From Caccovicinus sp051878975 (GTDB lineage Bacteria > Bacillota > Clostridia > Lachnospirales > Lachnospiraceae): a stretch of DNA of 57,572 nucleotides. A program made the position numbers and the translations under genes. Positions within the stretch are counted from its first letter, which is position 1, and the number at the start of each line of letters is the position of its first letter. Positions 8,529 through 16,669 of the stretch are shown here, piece after piece. Under the pieces are notes generated by a model. It was not told the DNA's origin. It did no database searches and worked only from the letters and a program-made list of their open reading frames with translations. The stretch spans positions 1-57,572 of the forward strand of contig JBJELD010000044.1 in NCBI GenBank assembly GCA_051878975.1, written 5' to 3'.

Positions 8529-9737
8529 TTATCCTTTCTCCCAGCTCTGCGTTTCTGTAACCCTGGCCCGGATCTTTCCGTCCTGCACACAGATCTCGAT
8601 CCGGTCTCCCGGCCTTACCTGTCCGGTACTTGTGATCCGCCTCCCGTCCTCCTCCGTCAGGAAGCCGAAGCCTCGGCTGATCTTTTCAAGCGGCGACAGC
8701 CCCTGAAGCCTTCCGGAAAGCAGCGCCAGGCGATGCCTTTGCTCCGTCACCTTCGATATCATGGCACGGCCCAGCTGTTCCTCCAGATCCGCCAGCCGCT
8801 GTCGTTTCTCCCGCACCTGCCGGACCGGATCCTTTAAGCGCAGACGCAGACGGTACTGCTCCAGGCGGCTCTTCTGCCACTGAAGCTTCCGGTCCATCCC
8901 GGACTGAAGCGCTGCACGGATGCCGGCCAGATCGGACTGAAACTGCCGGTAATCAAAAACCGCCAGCTCTGCAGCGGCAGAGGGCGTCGGTGCCCGCAGA
9001 TCCGCCACAAAATCTGCAATGGTGTAATCCGTCTCATGACCTACGGCAGAAATAACCGGCGTACTGCACTCAAAGATCGCTCTCGCCACAATTTCCTCAT
9101 TAAACGCCCACAGATCCTCGATCGAGCCTCCGCCTCGTCCTACAATGATCACATCCAGTCCCATCTGATCCAGAGTCCGGATTCCCCTTACAATACTGAA
9201 TTTTGCATGCTCGCCCTGAACCAGAGCCGGATACAGGATCAGCTGTACATACGGATTTCTTCGGGCAGAAATATTCATGATATCCCGGATCGCCGCACCG
9301 GTAGGCGCCGTGACGATTCCGACCTTCTTTGCGTAGCGGGGAACCGGCTGCTTATACTCCTCTGCAAACATCCCCATCTCGGCAAGCTCATCCCGCAGCG
9401 CCTCAAACCGCCGGAACAGATCACCCTGCCCGTCCAGCTCAATGGTCCTTGCGTACAGCTGGTATTTTCCGTCCCGCTCATACACATCCACAGATCCCGT
9501 GACCACCACCTGCTGCCCTTCCTGCAGCCGAAAAGAAAGGCCCATCCTCTGGCCGGCAAACATAACCGCAGACAATGTGCCTTTTCCGTCCTTCAGTGTA
9601 AAATAAATATGCCCGGAAGTGTGATATTTGCAGTTGGACACCTCACCCTTAATGGAAATCCGGCTTAAGGCGTAATCCTGTACGAACATATTTTTAATAT
9701 AGGCATTTACCTGGGATACGGTGTAAACACTGGCCAT
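8529..9737 (-). CDS. xseA: exodeoxyribonuclease VII large subunit
   Basis: Catalytic subunit of exonuclease VII. The 402-aa protein has the N-terminal OB-fold (VYTVSQVNAYIK... GHIYFTLKD) and the central catalytic domain with APTGAAIRDI and the GRGGGSIEDLWAFN motif that is diagnostic for XseA. A helical region follows and a short OB-like tail ends the protein. The ATG at 9737 lies 3 nt after the nusB stop; its own ribosome site is weak, so translation is probably coupled to nusB. Confidence 0.96.
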   Translation of the reverse strand: MASVYTVSQVNAYIKNMFVQDYALSRISIKGEVSNCKYHTSGHIYFTLKDGKGTLSAVMFAGQRMGLSFRLQEGQQVVVTGSVDVYERDGKYQLYARTIELDGQGDLFRRFEALRDELAEMGMFAEEYKQPVPRYAKKVGIVTAPTGAAIRDIMNISARRNPYVQLILYPALVQGEHAKFSIVRGIRTLDQMGLDVIIVGRGGGSIEDLWAFNEEIVARAIFECSTPVISAVGHETDYTIADFVADLRAPTPSAAAELAVFDYRQFQSDLAGIRAALQSGMDRKLQWQKSRLEQYRLRLRLKDPVRQVREKRQRLADLEEQLGRAMISKVTEQRHRLALLSGRLQGLSPLEKISRGFGFLTEEDGRRITSTGQVRPGDRIEICVQDGKIRARVTETQSWEKG

Positions 9738-9740
9738 CTG

Positions 9741-10184
9741 CTACACCAGCTTTGCCAGGATTCCGTTGATAAAAGCCGGCGCATCCTTGCCGCCGAACTT
9801 TTTTGCCAGTTCAACCGCCTCGTTGATTGCAACCTTCTCCGGAATCTCCTCATCATATTTCATCTCATAAACAGCCAGACGCAGAATCGTCAGCTCGACC
9901 TTTCCCATACGTCTGGTTTTCCAGCCCTCTGCTACCTGATTGATCTTTTCATCCAGTTCCGGAATCAGCCGGATCATGCTTTCCGTCCGTGCCTTCAGCA
10001 GACTGCAGTCCTCCTCTCCCAGATCGACATTATGAAGGATCTCACTCTTTCCGTCTGCTGTCATATCCTCTTCTTCTGGTACAAGGAAGTAATGCTCCAG
10101 CTGCTCGCTGATCTCCTCTGCCGGATAAAAATCCGCGCTAAACAACATTTTGAAGCAATGCTCCCTGAATTCTCTTCTGGTCAT
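9741..10184 (-). CDS. nusB: transcription antitermination factor NusB
   Basis: RNA-binding factor that with NusE promotes rRNA transcription antitermination. The 147-aa, all-helical protein begins MTRREFREHCFKMLFS and ends with the conserved KFGGKDAPAFINGIL segment. The start at 10184 has GGAGGAG upstream with good spacing; an in-frame Met at 10259 would include the promoter. It is the first gene of the nusB-xseA-xseB-ispA-dxs-tlyA-nadK-argR-recN operon. Confidence 0.95.
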   Translation of the reverse strand: MTRREFREHCFKMLFSADFYPAEEISEQLEHYFLVPEEEDMTADGKSEILHNVDLGEEDCSLLKARTESMIRLIPELDEKINQVAEGWKTRRMGKVELTILRLAVYEMKYDEEIPEKVAINEAVELAKKFGGKDAPAFINGILAKLV

Positions 10185-10230
10185 GTTTTCTCCTCCTGAA
10201 TCAAATGTCCTCCGCCGGACGTTTGGAGTT

Positions 10231-10259
10231 ATTATAGCAAATTTAATTAGGATGTACAA
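10231..10259 (-). promoter_or_regulatory. sigma-A promoter for the nusB...recN operon
   Basis: On the minus strand TTGTAC (10254-10259) is separated by exactly 17 nt from a perfect TATAAT (10231-10236), about 47 nt upstream of the nusB ATG and just past the asp23 terminator. Confidence 0.85.
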
Positions 10260-10261
10260 CT

Positions 10262-10298
10262 AAAAAAAGGTCCGGGAATCCTTTCCGCGAACCTTTTT
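10262..10298 (-). terminator. intrinsic terminator after the asp23-like gene
   Basis: On the minus strand a 10-bp stem with one bulged C and an AGGA loop is followed by a run of seven T (10263-10269). It separates the asp23-like gene from the nusB promoter. Confidence 0.82.
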
Positions 10299-10343
10299 CC
10301 GCCATTTTCGTTTCTTCGCCGGATGCGTCTTCCGCACAGCGCT

Positions 10344-10730
10344 TTACTGGGCTTCCGACATGTTGATGCCGGCAATCCGGATATTGACATCCAGGACAGA
10401 CAGGCCTGTCATATTCTCAATCGCAGATTTCACACGATCCTGCACCTTCTCACTGACATCCGGGATATTGTAGCCATATTTCAGATTCAGAGAAAGATCC
10501 ACGGAAACATGCTCCTCCGTCACATCCACCTTCACGCCCTTGGAAAGATTCTTCATGCCCAGCTTGCCAACCAGCTCATTCGTAATGTTTCCGGCCATGG
10601 AGTCCACGCCTTCCACCTCGGTTGCCGCCAGCCCTGCAATGATTGCCACTACTTCATCCGCAATCTGAACCTCTCCGATCTTATCCTTTTCATATACTTT
10701 ATGAGTACTTCTGTTTTCTGCCTCCGCCAC
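10344..10730 (-). CDS. Asp23/Gls24 family envelope stress protein
   Basis: Small protein of the Asp23/DUF322 family, whose members associate with the membrane through AmaP-like partners and respond to alkaline or envelope stress in Firmicutes. The 128-aa protein shows the family core (IADEVVAIIAGLAATEVEGVDSM and VKVDVTEEHVSVDLSL). It starts with GTG at 10730, 6 nt past a strong AGGAGGT; no ATG fits. It sits between spoIIIAH and nusB, a common clostridial order, but has its own promoter and terminator, so it is a single-gene unit. The precise role is unknown. Confidence 0.9.
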   Translation of the reverse strand: MAEAENRSTHKVYEKDKIGEVQIADEVVAIIAGLAATEVEGVDSMAGNITNELVGKLGMKNLSKGVKVDVTEEHVSVDLSLNLKYGYNIPDVSEKVQDRVKSAIENMTGLSVLDVNIRIAGINMSEAQ

Positions 10731-10769
10731 AGCTCTACCTCCTGAACATACATTTTTCTGATACCATTC

Positions 10770-10798
10770 ATTATATCAAATGAGAAGAGCTTTGGAAA
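10770..10798 (-). promoter_or_regulatory. sigma-A promoter for the asp23-like gene
   Basis: On the minus strand TTTCCA (10793-10798), a 17-nt spacer, and a perfect TATAAT (10770-10775), about 40 nt upstream of the GTG start. Confidence 0.7.
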
Positions 10799-10829
10799 GG
10801 GAGTTTCAAAAATCTTCTTATTCCCTTTT

Positions 10830-11579
10830 CTACTCAGAAAGATTCAGAAGAGAAATTACGATCTGATCCGCCGACATTTCGGTCTTCCGTTTCACAATGT
10901 CCTCAATCTGCGCCCGCTGCTGGTCGGTGATGCTGGCTGCATTGATCACCACATCCACCTGACTGTCTGACACGCTGACCACCGGATCGGCAAAGCCCTT
11001 TGCCATCAGAAGAGTCTCCGCTGCATTTTCCTTCTCCGCGATTTCGGTAAGCGCGATCATATCCTGAATAGCCTGCTGCTTGGCAGATTCCTCAATCCCG
11101 GTACTGTTGATCAGATTCATCAGCGCTTCTTTGTTTTTCGCCCGCACCTGCTCCCGGCTCAGCTGTACATTCGCTATGTAGTCCGTCACGCTCATTCCGC
11201 TGGTCAGGACCGCCTCTCCCGGATTTTCCAGCCCGGTCTGAGCCGCATCCTCCCCGCCCTCCGCTTCTGCCGCGGCCAGCGTCTCATTTTCCGCCTCCAT
11301 GGATGCCTCCGCAACCGTTTCATCCAGGAAATCCTGATCCAGACTTCCGATCTCCGACAAAGTCTCCCCATAATACGGGCTGGCCTGATTTTCCGCCAGA
11401 ACATCCTCATCCGAGATTTCCAGAAGCCCTGCCTCGTAGACCTGGCTTCCGGCTGCCAGCTCCTGCTTTCCGGCATAATTCAGATATCCGGCCGCCGCAA
11501 TCATCACGGCCAGCGCGGTAATGATCACCTGATTCCGCCGAAACAGCTTTTTCATGTTCAACTCTTTTTTCGGTTTCAT
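10830..11579 (-). CDS. spoIIIAH: stage III sporulation protein AH
   Basis: Mother-cell membrane protein whose extracellular domain meets forespore SpoIIQ (or its clostridial partner) to form the feeding-channel interface. The 249-aa product has one N-terminal membrane segment (about 17-36), an acidic linker, and a C-terminal YscJ/FliF-like ring-building domain (about 165-245) with the conserved TEIAEKENAAETLLMAKGF stretch. The start at 11579 has AAAGGAG about 8 nt upstream; the Met at 11555 has no good site. A 128-nt gap with a small palindrome (11664-11678) separates it from spoIIIAG. Confidence 0.93.
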   Translation of the reverse strand: MKPKKELNMKKLFRRNQVIITALAVMIAAAGYLNYAGKQELAAGSQVYEAGLLEISDEDVLAENQASPYYGETLSEIGSLDQDFLDETVAEASMEAENETLAAAEAEGGEDAAQTGLENPGEAVLTSGMSVTDYIANVQLSREQVRAKNKEALMNLINSTGIEESAKQQAIQDMIALTEIAEKENAAETLLMAKGFADPVVSVSDSQVDVVINAASITDQQRAQIEDIVKRKTEMSADQIVISLLNLSE

Positions 11580-11707
11580 GTTCCTCGCTCCTTTGATCCA
11601 CCCTCTTTAACACTTTCATTTTATTTCAGAAACGAGAAAAATATGCCATCTGCGCCTTGATCCGCAGCAATTTGCTGCCTCATCCGCACCGGCTCCGGTA
11701 CAAAATT

Positions 11708-12400
11708 TTATTTGTCCTCGTCCATTCTCTTCAGCACCTTGATCTTGTGCGCCGGAAGATCAAACAAAGCTTCCATCGCCTGTGTAATTTCTGCCTGTAC
11801 CGTCGGATTTCCGCCGCCCTGTGCGCTGATCACAATTCCTGAAAGCTCCGGATACAGCTCCTTTTCAAGAAGAGGACCGCTCCCCGCGGAGGTCCCTCCA
11901 TTCACGATTACCGTGCTGGACTCCTTCTGCTGCTGAAAGGTATCCCGTGTCCCGCCGGCAGAATCTTTCTCCTGGGCGGAAGACTCGGAAAACCGGTCGT
12001 CCGCCCGGTAAACACTTTGCTTGGAGGTTTTTAAAACGATCAGAACATCCACTTCCCCCACGCCTTCCACCTTGCTGAGCACCTGTCGGATCCGGTTTTC
12101 CAGAATGGCTTCATAGGAACGGTCCTCCGATTCCGTCCGGTTTCCCGTCCAGACCTCCGCCTCCGGTTCTTCCGGTTTCCCGCTCTCCCCCGGAAAGACC
12201 GTTTCCAGCCGTTCTTCCTCCTCTCCGGCACGAAACAGACTGCTCCAGCCATCACTTTCCCCGGACGGCATCGCTGCAATCATAAGAATCAGGCCGATGC
12301 ACAGCAGAATGATCCAGTTTTCCTTAGTCATCCTCCCACTGAATCCGGATATTCGTTTCCTCCAGTCCGTAATACTCTGCCATTTTCCTTTTGAATCCAT
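11708..12400 (-). CDS. spoIIIAG: stage III sporulation protein AG
   Basis: Ring-forming component of the SpoIIIA-SpoIIQ channel. The 230-aa protein has one membrane segment (about 28-46), an acidic linker and a ring-building domain that starts near VEGVGEVDVLIVLK. The start at 12400 has GGAGGAG 5 nt upstream and gives the length of the B. subtilis protein, but overlaps the 3' end of spoIIIAF by 77 nt. The alternative Met at 12331 has the GGGAGG directly against the ATG, which is too close. Confidence 0.92.
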   Translation of the reverse strand: MDSKGKWQSITDWRKRISGFSGRMTKENWIILLCIGLILMIAAMPSGESDGWSSLFRAGEEEERLETVFPGESGKPEEPEAEVWTGNRTESEDRSYEAILENRIRQVLSKVEGVGEVDVLIVLKTSKQSVYRADDRFSESSAQEKDSAGGTRDTFQQQKESSTVIVNGGTSAGSGPLLEKELYPELSGIVISAQGGGNPTVQAEITQAMEALFDLPAHKIKVLKRMDEDK

Positions 12401-12983
12401 TCAGCTCCTCCTGTTCTTTCATGTCCTCCCGGCGCTTTTCGCGTGTGACGGTGCTCTGCTTCCTGCCGGAAATCTGAACCGGCTCCACACGGATGGATTC
12501 ACCAGTCCGCTTCTCCCCGGCAGCATTTCCCTCTGCCGCCGCAGACACTTCCTTTTCTTTTTTGCAGATCAGTTCCATATTCCGAACCTGTCCAAATGCT
12601 TCCTCCTCGGCCCGATCCTCAATCTCTACAGAAACCGATGTGCAGAAAAGGCCTTCCGCCTCGGCCATGGACCGGATATCCCGGGCTATTGCCTCCTCAT
12701 ACCGCTCCATCACCTGCCCCATCCGTTCTTCTTCCATTCCCCAAAGCTTCTGCTCAAATTCTCCTGTATCCTGCCGCAGGCAGATCTTCTCGTAAGCCAG
12801 CGCCAGCTTTCCCTCCAGATTCAGACTTCCCGTCAGCGGACTGACCACCAGAAGCACAAATACCGCGCCGGAAAACAGCTTCAGGTATCGTTCATATTTT
12901 CCGCCCGGCATCAGATTGGAAATCAGACTGATAAAAATCAGATAATACGTAATATTCTTTACCCACTGAAACAGACCATCCAT
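12324..12983 (-). CDS. spoIIIAF: stage III sporulation protein AF
   Basis: Membrane component of the SpoIIIA complex. The 219-aa protein has two N-terminal membrane segments (about 10-26 and 36-52) and a charged, mostly helical soluble domain that ends with the conserved KRKMAEYYGLEE segment. AAGGAGA lies about 8 nt before the ATG at 12983. It follows spoIIIAE after 37 nt and overlaps spoIIIAG. Confidence 0.92.
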   Translation of the reverse strand: MDGLFQWVKNITYYLIFISLISNLMPGGKYERYLKLFSGAVFVLLVVSPLTGSLNLEGKLALAYEKICLRQDTGEFEQKLWGMEEERMGQVMERYEEAIARDIRSMAEAEGLFCTSVSVEIEDRAEEEAFGQVRNMELICKKEKEVSAAAEGNAAGEKRTGESIRVEPVQISGRKQSTVTREKRREDMKEQEELNGFKRKMAEYYGLEETNIRIQWEDD

Positions 12984-13020
12984 AGGGCGTCTCTCCTTTT
13001 TACGGATTTTCCGCAGTCTG

Positions 13021-14205
13021 CTATCCTCCGAAATAAGCTGCGTTGGTTGCCCCGCAGATCAGTGCAACGGCAAGCGCAAACAGAAGCACGACCGCTGCCA
13101 GCATATCCAGAAGCAGCCGGTGAGCTTTTCCCAATCCCGCCGCACAGGCTGTAATCCTCCGGTCACAGACCGGCTCCATCAGCGCTGCTGCTCCCTGATA
13201 CAGCACCAGGAAAAAAAGCAGCTTGGCAGCAGGCGCGGCAGCCAGTATCACCAGAACCACCACAGCGGCGCCTCCAATGGTATTTTTAACCAGAACACCG
13301 GCGCCCACCGCGGCCTGTATCACAGCCTCCGCACCGGAGCCAACTCCGGGGATGACGGCAATCAGCTTCCGCATCCCCGCCTGCTTCACACTGTCCGCAT
13401 AGGGCAGAATCATGGTCTGAATCATCTGAAGCCCAAGAAACAGCCCGGTCATCGTGCGCAGCGACCATTTGATTCCGTCCTCCAGTCCTTCGGTCAGACG
13501 GGAAAGAAAGGGTTCCCGGGACAGATTTCCGGCCAGCACCAAAAGCACATATATCTTGATCAGAGGAAGCACCACCTTCCCGCAGAAAAATTCTGCGGCG
13601 CCCACCGCCCCGATCACGCTGCTGTAAAGGGCAGCTCCGGAAAGACTCCCTCCCGCAAATGCCACTGCCAGGAAAAAAGCCGGAAGCACCACCTTCATGA
13701 ATTCCAGAATCTTCTCCGTCACACCGGCCGCGGTCTGAATACTGGTAAAAAAACCGGCCGTAAAGCAGGTGAAGGTCAGCAGATATGTAATAAACACACC
13801 CGTATCGGCAATCCGGCTGGACGGAAACACTGCGGCTGCCTGCGCGAATACCGCTCCCAGGATCCCCAGCGCCGCTGCCTGAACCAGGAAGCCCGCGCTG
13901 TCGGAAATCTCCTGAAGAACGCCTTCCCGAAATGCTTTCCAGGCTTTCTGTCCGGCTCCGGACAGATCGCCCCTGATCAGGTCCGCCATCAGCTCGGTAA
14001 AGGAAAGGCCGCCGGCTTCCTGCTGCCGGTCCAGAAATTTCTGAATCTCCTCCAGTCCCAGATCCGGCATATCCGAAAATTCCTCCAAATATTCCTGCTC
14101 TCCTTCCGGCTGCACACCGGCTGCCAAACACCGCATTCCCGGCCAAAGCAGCAGACTTACAGCCGCCGCAATCCCCATCACAAACATGCTGCCTGCCAGT
14201 CTCAA
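13021..14205 (-). CDS. spoIIIAE: stage III sporulation protein AE
   Basis: Large polytopic membrane component of the SpoIIIA channel. It has a signal-like hydrophobic N-terminus followed by an extracytoplasmic region and about seven to eight membrane segments. I prefer a TTG start at 14205 because AAAGGAGGT lies 5 nt upstream, giving 394 aa with a proper signal peptide (RLAGSMFVMGIAAAV). A GTG at 14250 is in frame but has no ribosome site and would add a charged head; ATG 14187 is another option. Confidence 0.88.
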   Translation of the reverse strand: MRLAGSMFVMGIAAAVSLLLWPGMRCLAAGVQPEGEQEYLEEFSDMPDLGLEEIQKFLDRQQEAGGLSFTELMADLIRGDLSGAGQKAWKAFREGVLQEISDSAGFLVQAAALGILGAVFAQAAAVFPSSRIADTGVFITYLLTFTCFTAGFFTSIQTAAGVTEKILEFMKVVLPAFFLAVAFAGGSLSGAALYSSVIGAVGAAEFFCGKVVLPLIKIYVLLVLAGNLSREPFLSRLTEGLEDGIKWSLRTMTGLFLGLQMIQTMILPYADSVKQAGMRKLIAVIPGVGSGAEAVIQAAVGAGVLVKNTIGGAAVVVLVILAAAPAAKLLFFLVLYQGAAALMEPVCDRRITACAAGLGKAHRLLLDMLAAVVLLFALAVALICGATNAAYFGG

Positions 14206-14252
14206 TCTGCACCTCCTTTCTCCATCAGACTGCTTTCCGGATAAAAACACGT

Positions 14253-14642
14253 TCAGGACGCCAGGAACCGTTCCAGCGTCTTAAGAAGTGCCAGAACCAC
14301 CGGAGCGCTGACTGCCAGAATAGACAGTTTCCCGAAGATCTCGATCTGATTTCCCAGGAAACTGCAGCCGCTGTCCCTGCATAATCCGGAAGCAAATTCC
14401 CCGATATAAGCAATCCCCACCATTTTCATCAGAGCAGCAAAATAAACCGGATTTATATGAATCGATTCCTGTATTTCCTGCATCACCTCCAGGATCGTCT
14501 CCAGCTTCTGCACACCGTAAAAAAAGATAAACAGCCCAGCTGCAGCAGACAGGAAAAATCCATATTCTCCCTTCATTCCTTTCAGCTGGACCGCCATCAG
14601 CACCGCTGCAATTCCCACAGCAGCCACAGCCACAATCGACAT
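14253..14642 (-). CDS. spoIIIAD: stage III sporulation protein AD
   Basis: Small membrane protein of the SpoIIIA complex, 129 aa, with about four hydrophobic segments and the conserved GIAYIGEFASGLCRDSG motif in the centre, which is strongly typical of SpoIIIAD. GGGGG and AGGCGG precede the ATG at 14642. It lies between spoIIIAC and spoIIIAE in the standard order. Confidence 0.94.
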   Translation of the reverse strand: MSIVAVAAVGIAAVLMAVQLKGMKGEYGFFLSAAAGLFIFFYGVQKLETILEVMQEIQESIHINPVYFAALMKMVGIAYIGEFASGLCRDSGCSFLGNQIEIFGKLSILAVSAPVVLALLKTLERFLAS

Positions 14643-14699
14643 CCGCCTTTCCCCCTTTCCTTCCTGTGACGTACGCCCGAGATCTTTCCTGCAGGCCTG

Positions 14700-14894
14700 C
14701 TACAAGGAAAACAAACTTTTCATCGTTTCAAATAATTCATAAATATACGGTACCATCCAGAACAGCACCAGTACCAGACCGGCCAGACTGGTCAGAAACG
14801 CCTGCTCCTCCCGTCCGCTGTGCTTGAGTACCTGACAGATCACAGACACCAGAATCCCCACCGCCGCAATCTTGAAAATCAGATTTACCCCCAT
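14700..14894 (-). CDS. spoIIIAC: stage III sporulation protein AC
   Basis: Very small membrane protein of the SpoIIIA complex: 64 aa with two hydrophobic segments (about 4-22 and 31-52). Size, sequence (VNLIFKIAAVGILVSV, then GREEQAFLTSLAGLV) and position match SpoIIIAC. GGAGGGAG lies immediately upstream of the ATG. Confidence 0.94.
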   Translation of the reverse strand: MGVNLIFKIAAVGILVSVICQVLKHSGREEQAFLTSLAGLVLVLFWMVPYIYELFETMKSLFSL

Positions 14895-14917
14895 ACTCCC
14901 TCCGCTTCCTCCAGCTG

Positions 14918-15454
14918 CTAGAAAAAGGCTACGGTCAGAAAGAGGCCTCCCATTACGCCAAGGCTGGTGTACAGCCGGGTCCGCTCCCTGACATGCATCC
15001 GCAGGTATTCAATCTGACCATCCAGCTGCTCCAGATACAAAAGGAGATTCCGCTCCTGCATATCCAGATCCAGATATCCCAGACAGTCCCCCAGATTTTT
15101 CAGCTCCAGGCGGTCTTCCTCCCTGAGCGGGGAGTTCTCCAAAGCCGCAAGCTCCTCCTGCCAGATCTCAGAAAACGCCTCCCCCCGCTGCCGCTCAATC
15201 CGCTCCGACACTGCAAGAAAAAAAAGAGGCAGCCTCTGCATCCCCTGCTCTCCTTCTGTCCTCCGGCACCGTTCCCCGACCCGCCTCAGGGCGTCTCCCA
15301 GCGCACTGTGTCCGTATAGGATTTCCCCCTTCAGGAAATAAATCATCCGCCGCAGCTGCTCCAGCCATCGAAGCCGCAGCCGCCACTGCCTGGCAGTCTG
15401 CTGTCCCAGCCCAATGCAGCCGGCTGTCACCAGACAGGCTCCAACCCATTTCAT
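14918..15454 (-). CDS. spoIIIAB: stage III sporulation protein AB
   Basis: Component of the SpoIIIA complex related to type II secretion F-type membrane proteins. The 178-aa protein has an N-terminal hydrophobic segment, a helical cytoplasmic domain (RRMIYFLKGEILYGHS...) and a C-terminal hydrophobic end. The start at 15454 has AAAGGAGA upstream and lies one base after the spoIIIAA stop, so the two are coupled. A Met at 15550 in the same frame lies inside spoIIIAA and was rejected. Confidence 0.93.
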   Translation of the reverse strand: MKWVGACLVTAGCIGLGQQTARQWRLRLRWLEQLRRMIYFLKGEILYGHSALGDALRRVGERCRRTEGEQGMQRLPLFFLAVSERIERQRGEAFSEIWQEELAALENSPLREEDRLELKNLGDCLGYLDLDMQERNLLLYLEQLDGQIEYLRMHVRERTRLYTSLGVMGGLFLTVAFF

Positions 15455-15455
15455 T

Positions 15456-16460
15456 TCACTGCTCTCCTTTCTGCCGCGGATTTCCGGGCGGATACAGACA
15501 GGCCCCGGCTCCATCCAGAATTTCCCCGATCTGCCCTGGTCGCCCTGCACCTTTCAGAACAATATACCGTTCAAAAACGCCTTCTGACACAAATTCCTTC
15601 AGAACCGGCTTTTTCCGGATATCCTCCAGCGAACAGCCGTGTACGGTTGCCAGAAGCCGGCAGCCGCAGTTTTTTCCGTACCGGATGGCTTCCAGATCCG
15701 CCTGGCTTCCGATTTCGTCTACCGCCACCACCTGCGGCGCCATGCTCCGGATCAGCATCATCATGCCCGCTGCCTTCGGGCAGCCGTCCAAAAGATCCGT
15801 CCGAATGCCCAGATCATTCTGCGGCCGCCCCTGGCAGCAGGCTCCAAGCTCCGACCGCTCATCCACCACCCCGACCGTGACACCAGGATGCTTCGTTCCC
15901 TGCCCGTCGGAAACCTGCCGGATCAGATCACGCAGCAATGTGGTCTTCCCGCACCCCGGAGGAGAAATGATCAGAGTGGAACAGATGTGTCCCTGCGGAT
16001 ACAGCCACGGTATAACCGGATCGGCGCATCCCCGGATCTGCCTGGCAATCCGCACATTGATACAGGAAATATACTTCAGCGTCCTGACCCGGCCTCCTTC
16101 CAGAACGGCCTGACCGGCCACTCCGATCCGATGTCCGCCGGGAATCGTCAAAAATCCCTGACGCAGCTCCTCCTCAAAAGCATACAACGAATACCGGCTC
16201 ATGTATTCCATGGTTTCCCGGATATCCTCCGCAGAAGCCGCAAAAGGCGGAATCTTCGTCAGCTGCTCCGGCTCCTTAAGCGGCTCCCATCCGTTTCCGT
16301 CTGCTCTCAGATACCATTCCCGACCTTCTGCTGCCATCAGAAAAGGCTGTCCGATCCGAAGGCGCAGCTCCTCAGGCCGGAACTTCCCTGTTCCGGCCCG
16401 AATCAGGGAATGCCTCAGACGCTGCGGAAAGATCTCCGTCACCTGCTCGATCTCATTCAT
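15456..16460 (-). CDS. spoIIIAA: stage III sporulation protein AA (channel ATPase)
   Basis: Cytoplasmic ATPase of the mother-cell channel, related to type II/IV secretion ATPases. The 334-aa protein has Walker A at SPPGCGKTT (166-174) and a Walker B-like DEIGSQAD further on, plus the conserved GGHRIGVAG before them (108-116). AAAGGAGG precedes the ATG at 16460. It is the first gene of spoIIIAA-AH, directly behind a sigma-E-like promoter. Confidence 0.95.
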   Translation of the reverse strand: MNEIEQVTEIFPQRLRHSLIRAGTGKFRPEELRLRIGQPFLMAAEGREWYLRADGNGWEPLKEPEQLTKIPPFAASAEDIRETMEYMSRYSLYAFEEELRQGFLTIPGGHRIGVAGQAVLEGGRVRTLKYISCINVRIARQIRGCADPVIPWLYPQGHICSTLIISPPGCGKTTLLRDLIRQVSDGQGTKHPGVTVGVVDERSELGACCQGRPQNDLGIRTDLLDGCPKAAGMMMLIRSMAPQVVAVDEIGSQADLEAIRYGKNCGCRLLATVHGCSLEDIRKKPVLKEFVSEGVFERYIVLKGAGRPGQIGEILDGAGACLYPPGNPRQKGEQ

Positions 16461-16482
16461 CTGTCACGCCTCCTTTACCGCA

Positions 16483-16511
16483 AATATATGGACATCCTGC
16501 CCGTTTTATTC
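16483..16511 (-). promoter_or_regulatory. sigma-E-like promoter of the spoIIIA operon
   Basis: On the minus strand CATATATT (16483-16490) fits the sigma-E -10 consensus CATACANT at all but one base, and GAATAAA (16505-16511) lies 14 nt upstream as a -35-like element. The expected start point would leave a very short leader, with the Shine-Dalgarno close to the 5' end. Confidence 0.55.
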
Positions 16512-16541
16512 CAAAAGATCAGGTAATCTTCAAAAACTGCT

Positions 16542-16579
16542 GTTCGCGTCCCGGTCCATCACCTCTCTGACCGGCGAAC
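16542..16579. repeat. interrupted inverted repeat between spoIIIAA and degV
   Basis: GTTCGC (16542-16547) pairs with GCGAAC (16574-16579), and the inner CGGTC (16552-16556) with GACCG (16569-16573). No T-run follows on either strand, so it is not a typical terminator; it lies between two divergent promoters and could be a regulator site or only a stem-loop in an upstream transcript. Confidence 0.4.
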
Positions 16580-16610
16580 GCAGACAGAATTCCCCATATC
16601 CGTACAGGAA

Positions 16611-16639
16611 TTGACTTTCCCACCCGCTTACGCTACAAT
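16611..16639 (+). promoter_or_regulatory. sigma-A promoter of degV
   Basis: TTGACT (16611-16616), a 17-nt spacer and TACAAT (16634-16639), about 30 nt upstream of the degV ATG. Confidence 0.85.
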
Positions 16640-16669
16640 TATTATTTAGCGATATGAAAGGAGATTCTT

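Noticed and set aside
13120..14244. 374-aa plus-strand open frame
   Set aside because: Antisense to spoIIIAE; Gln/His/Arg-rich with no family-like features.
15639..16526. 295-aa plus-strand open frame
   Set aside because: Antisense to spoIIIAA and its promoter.
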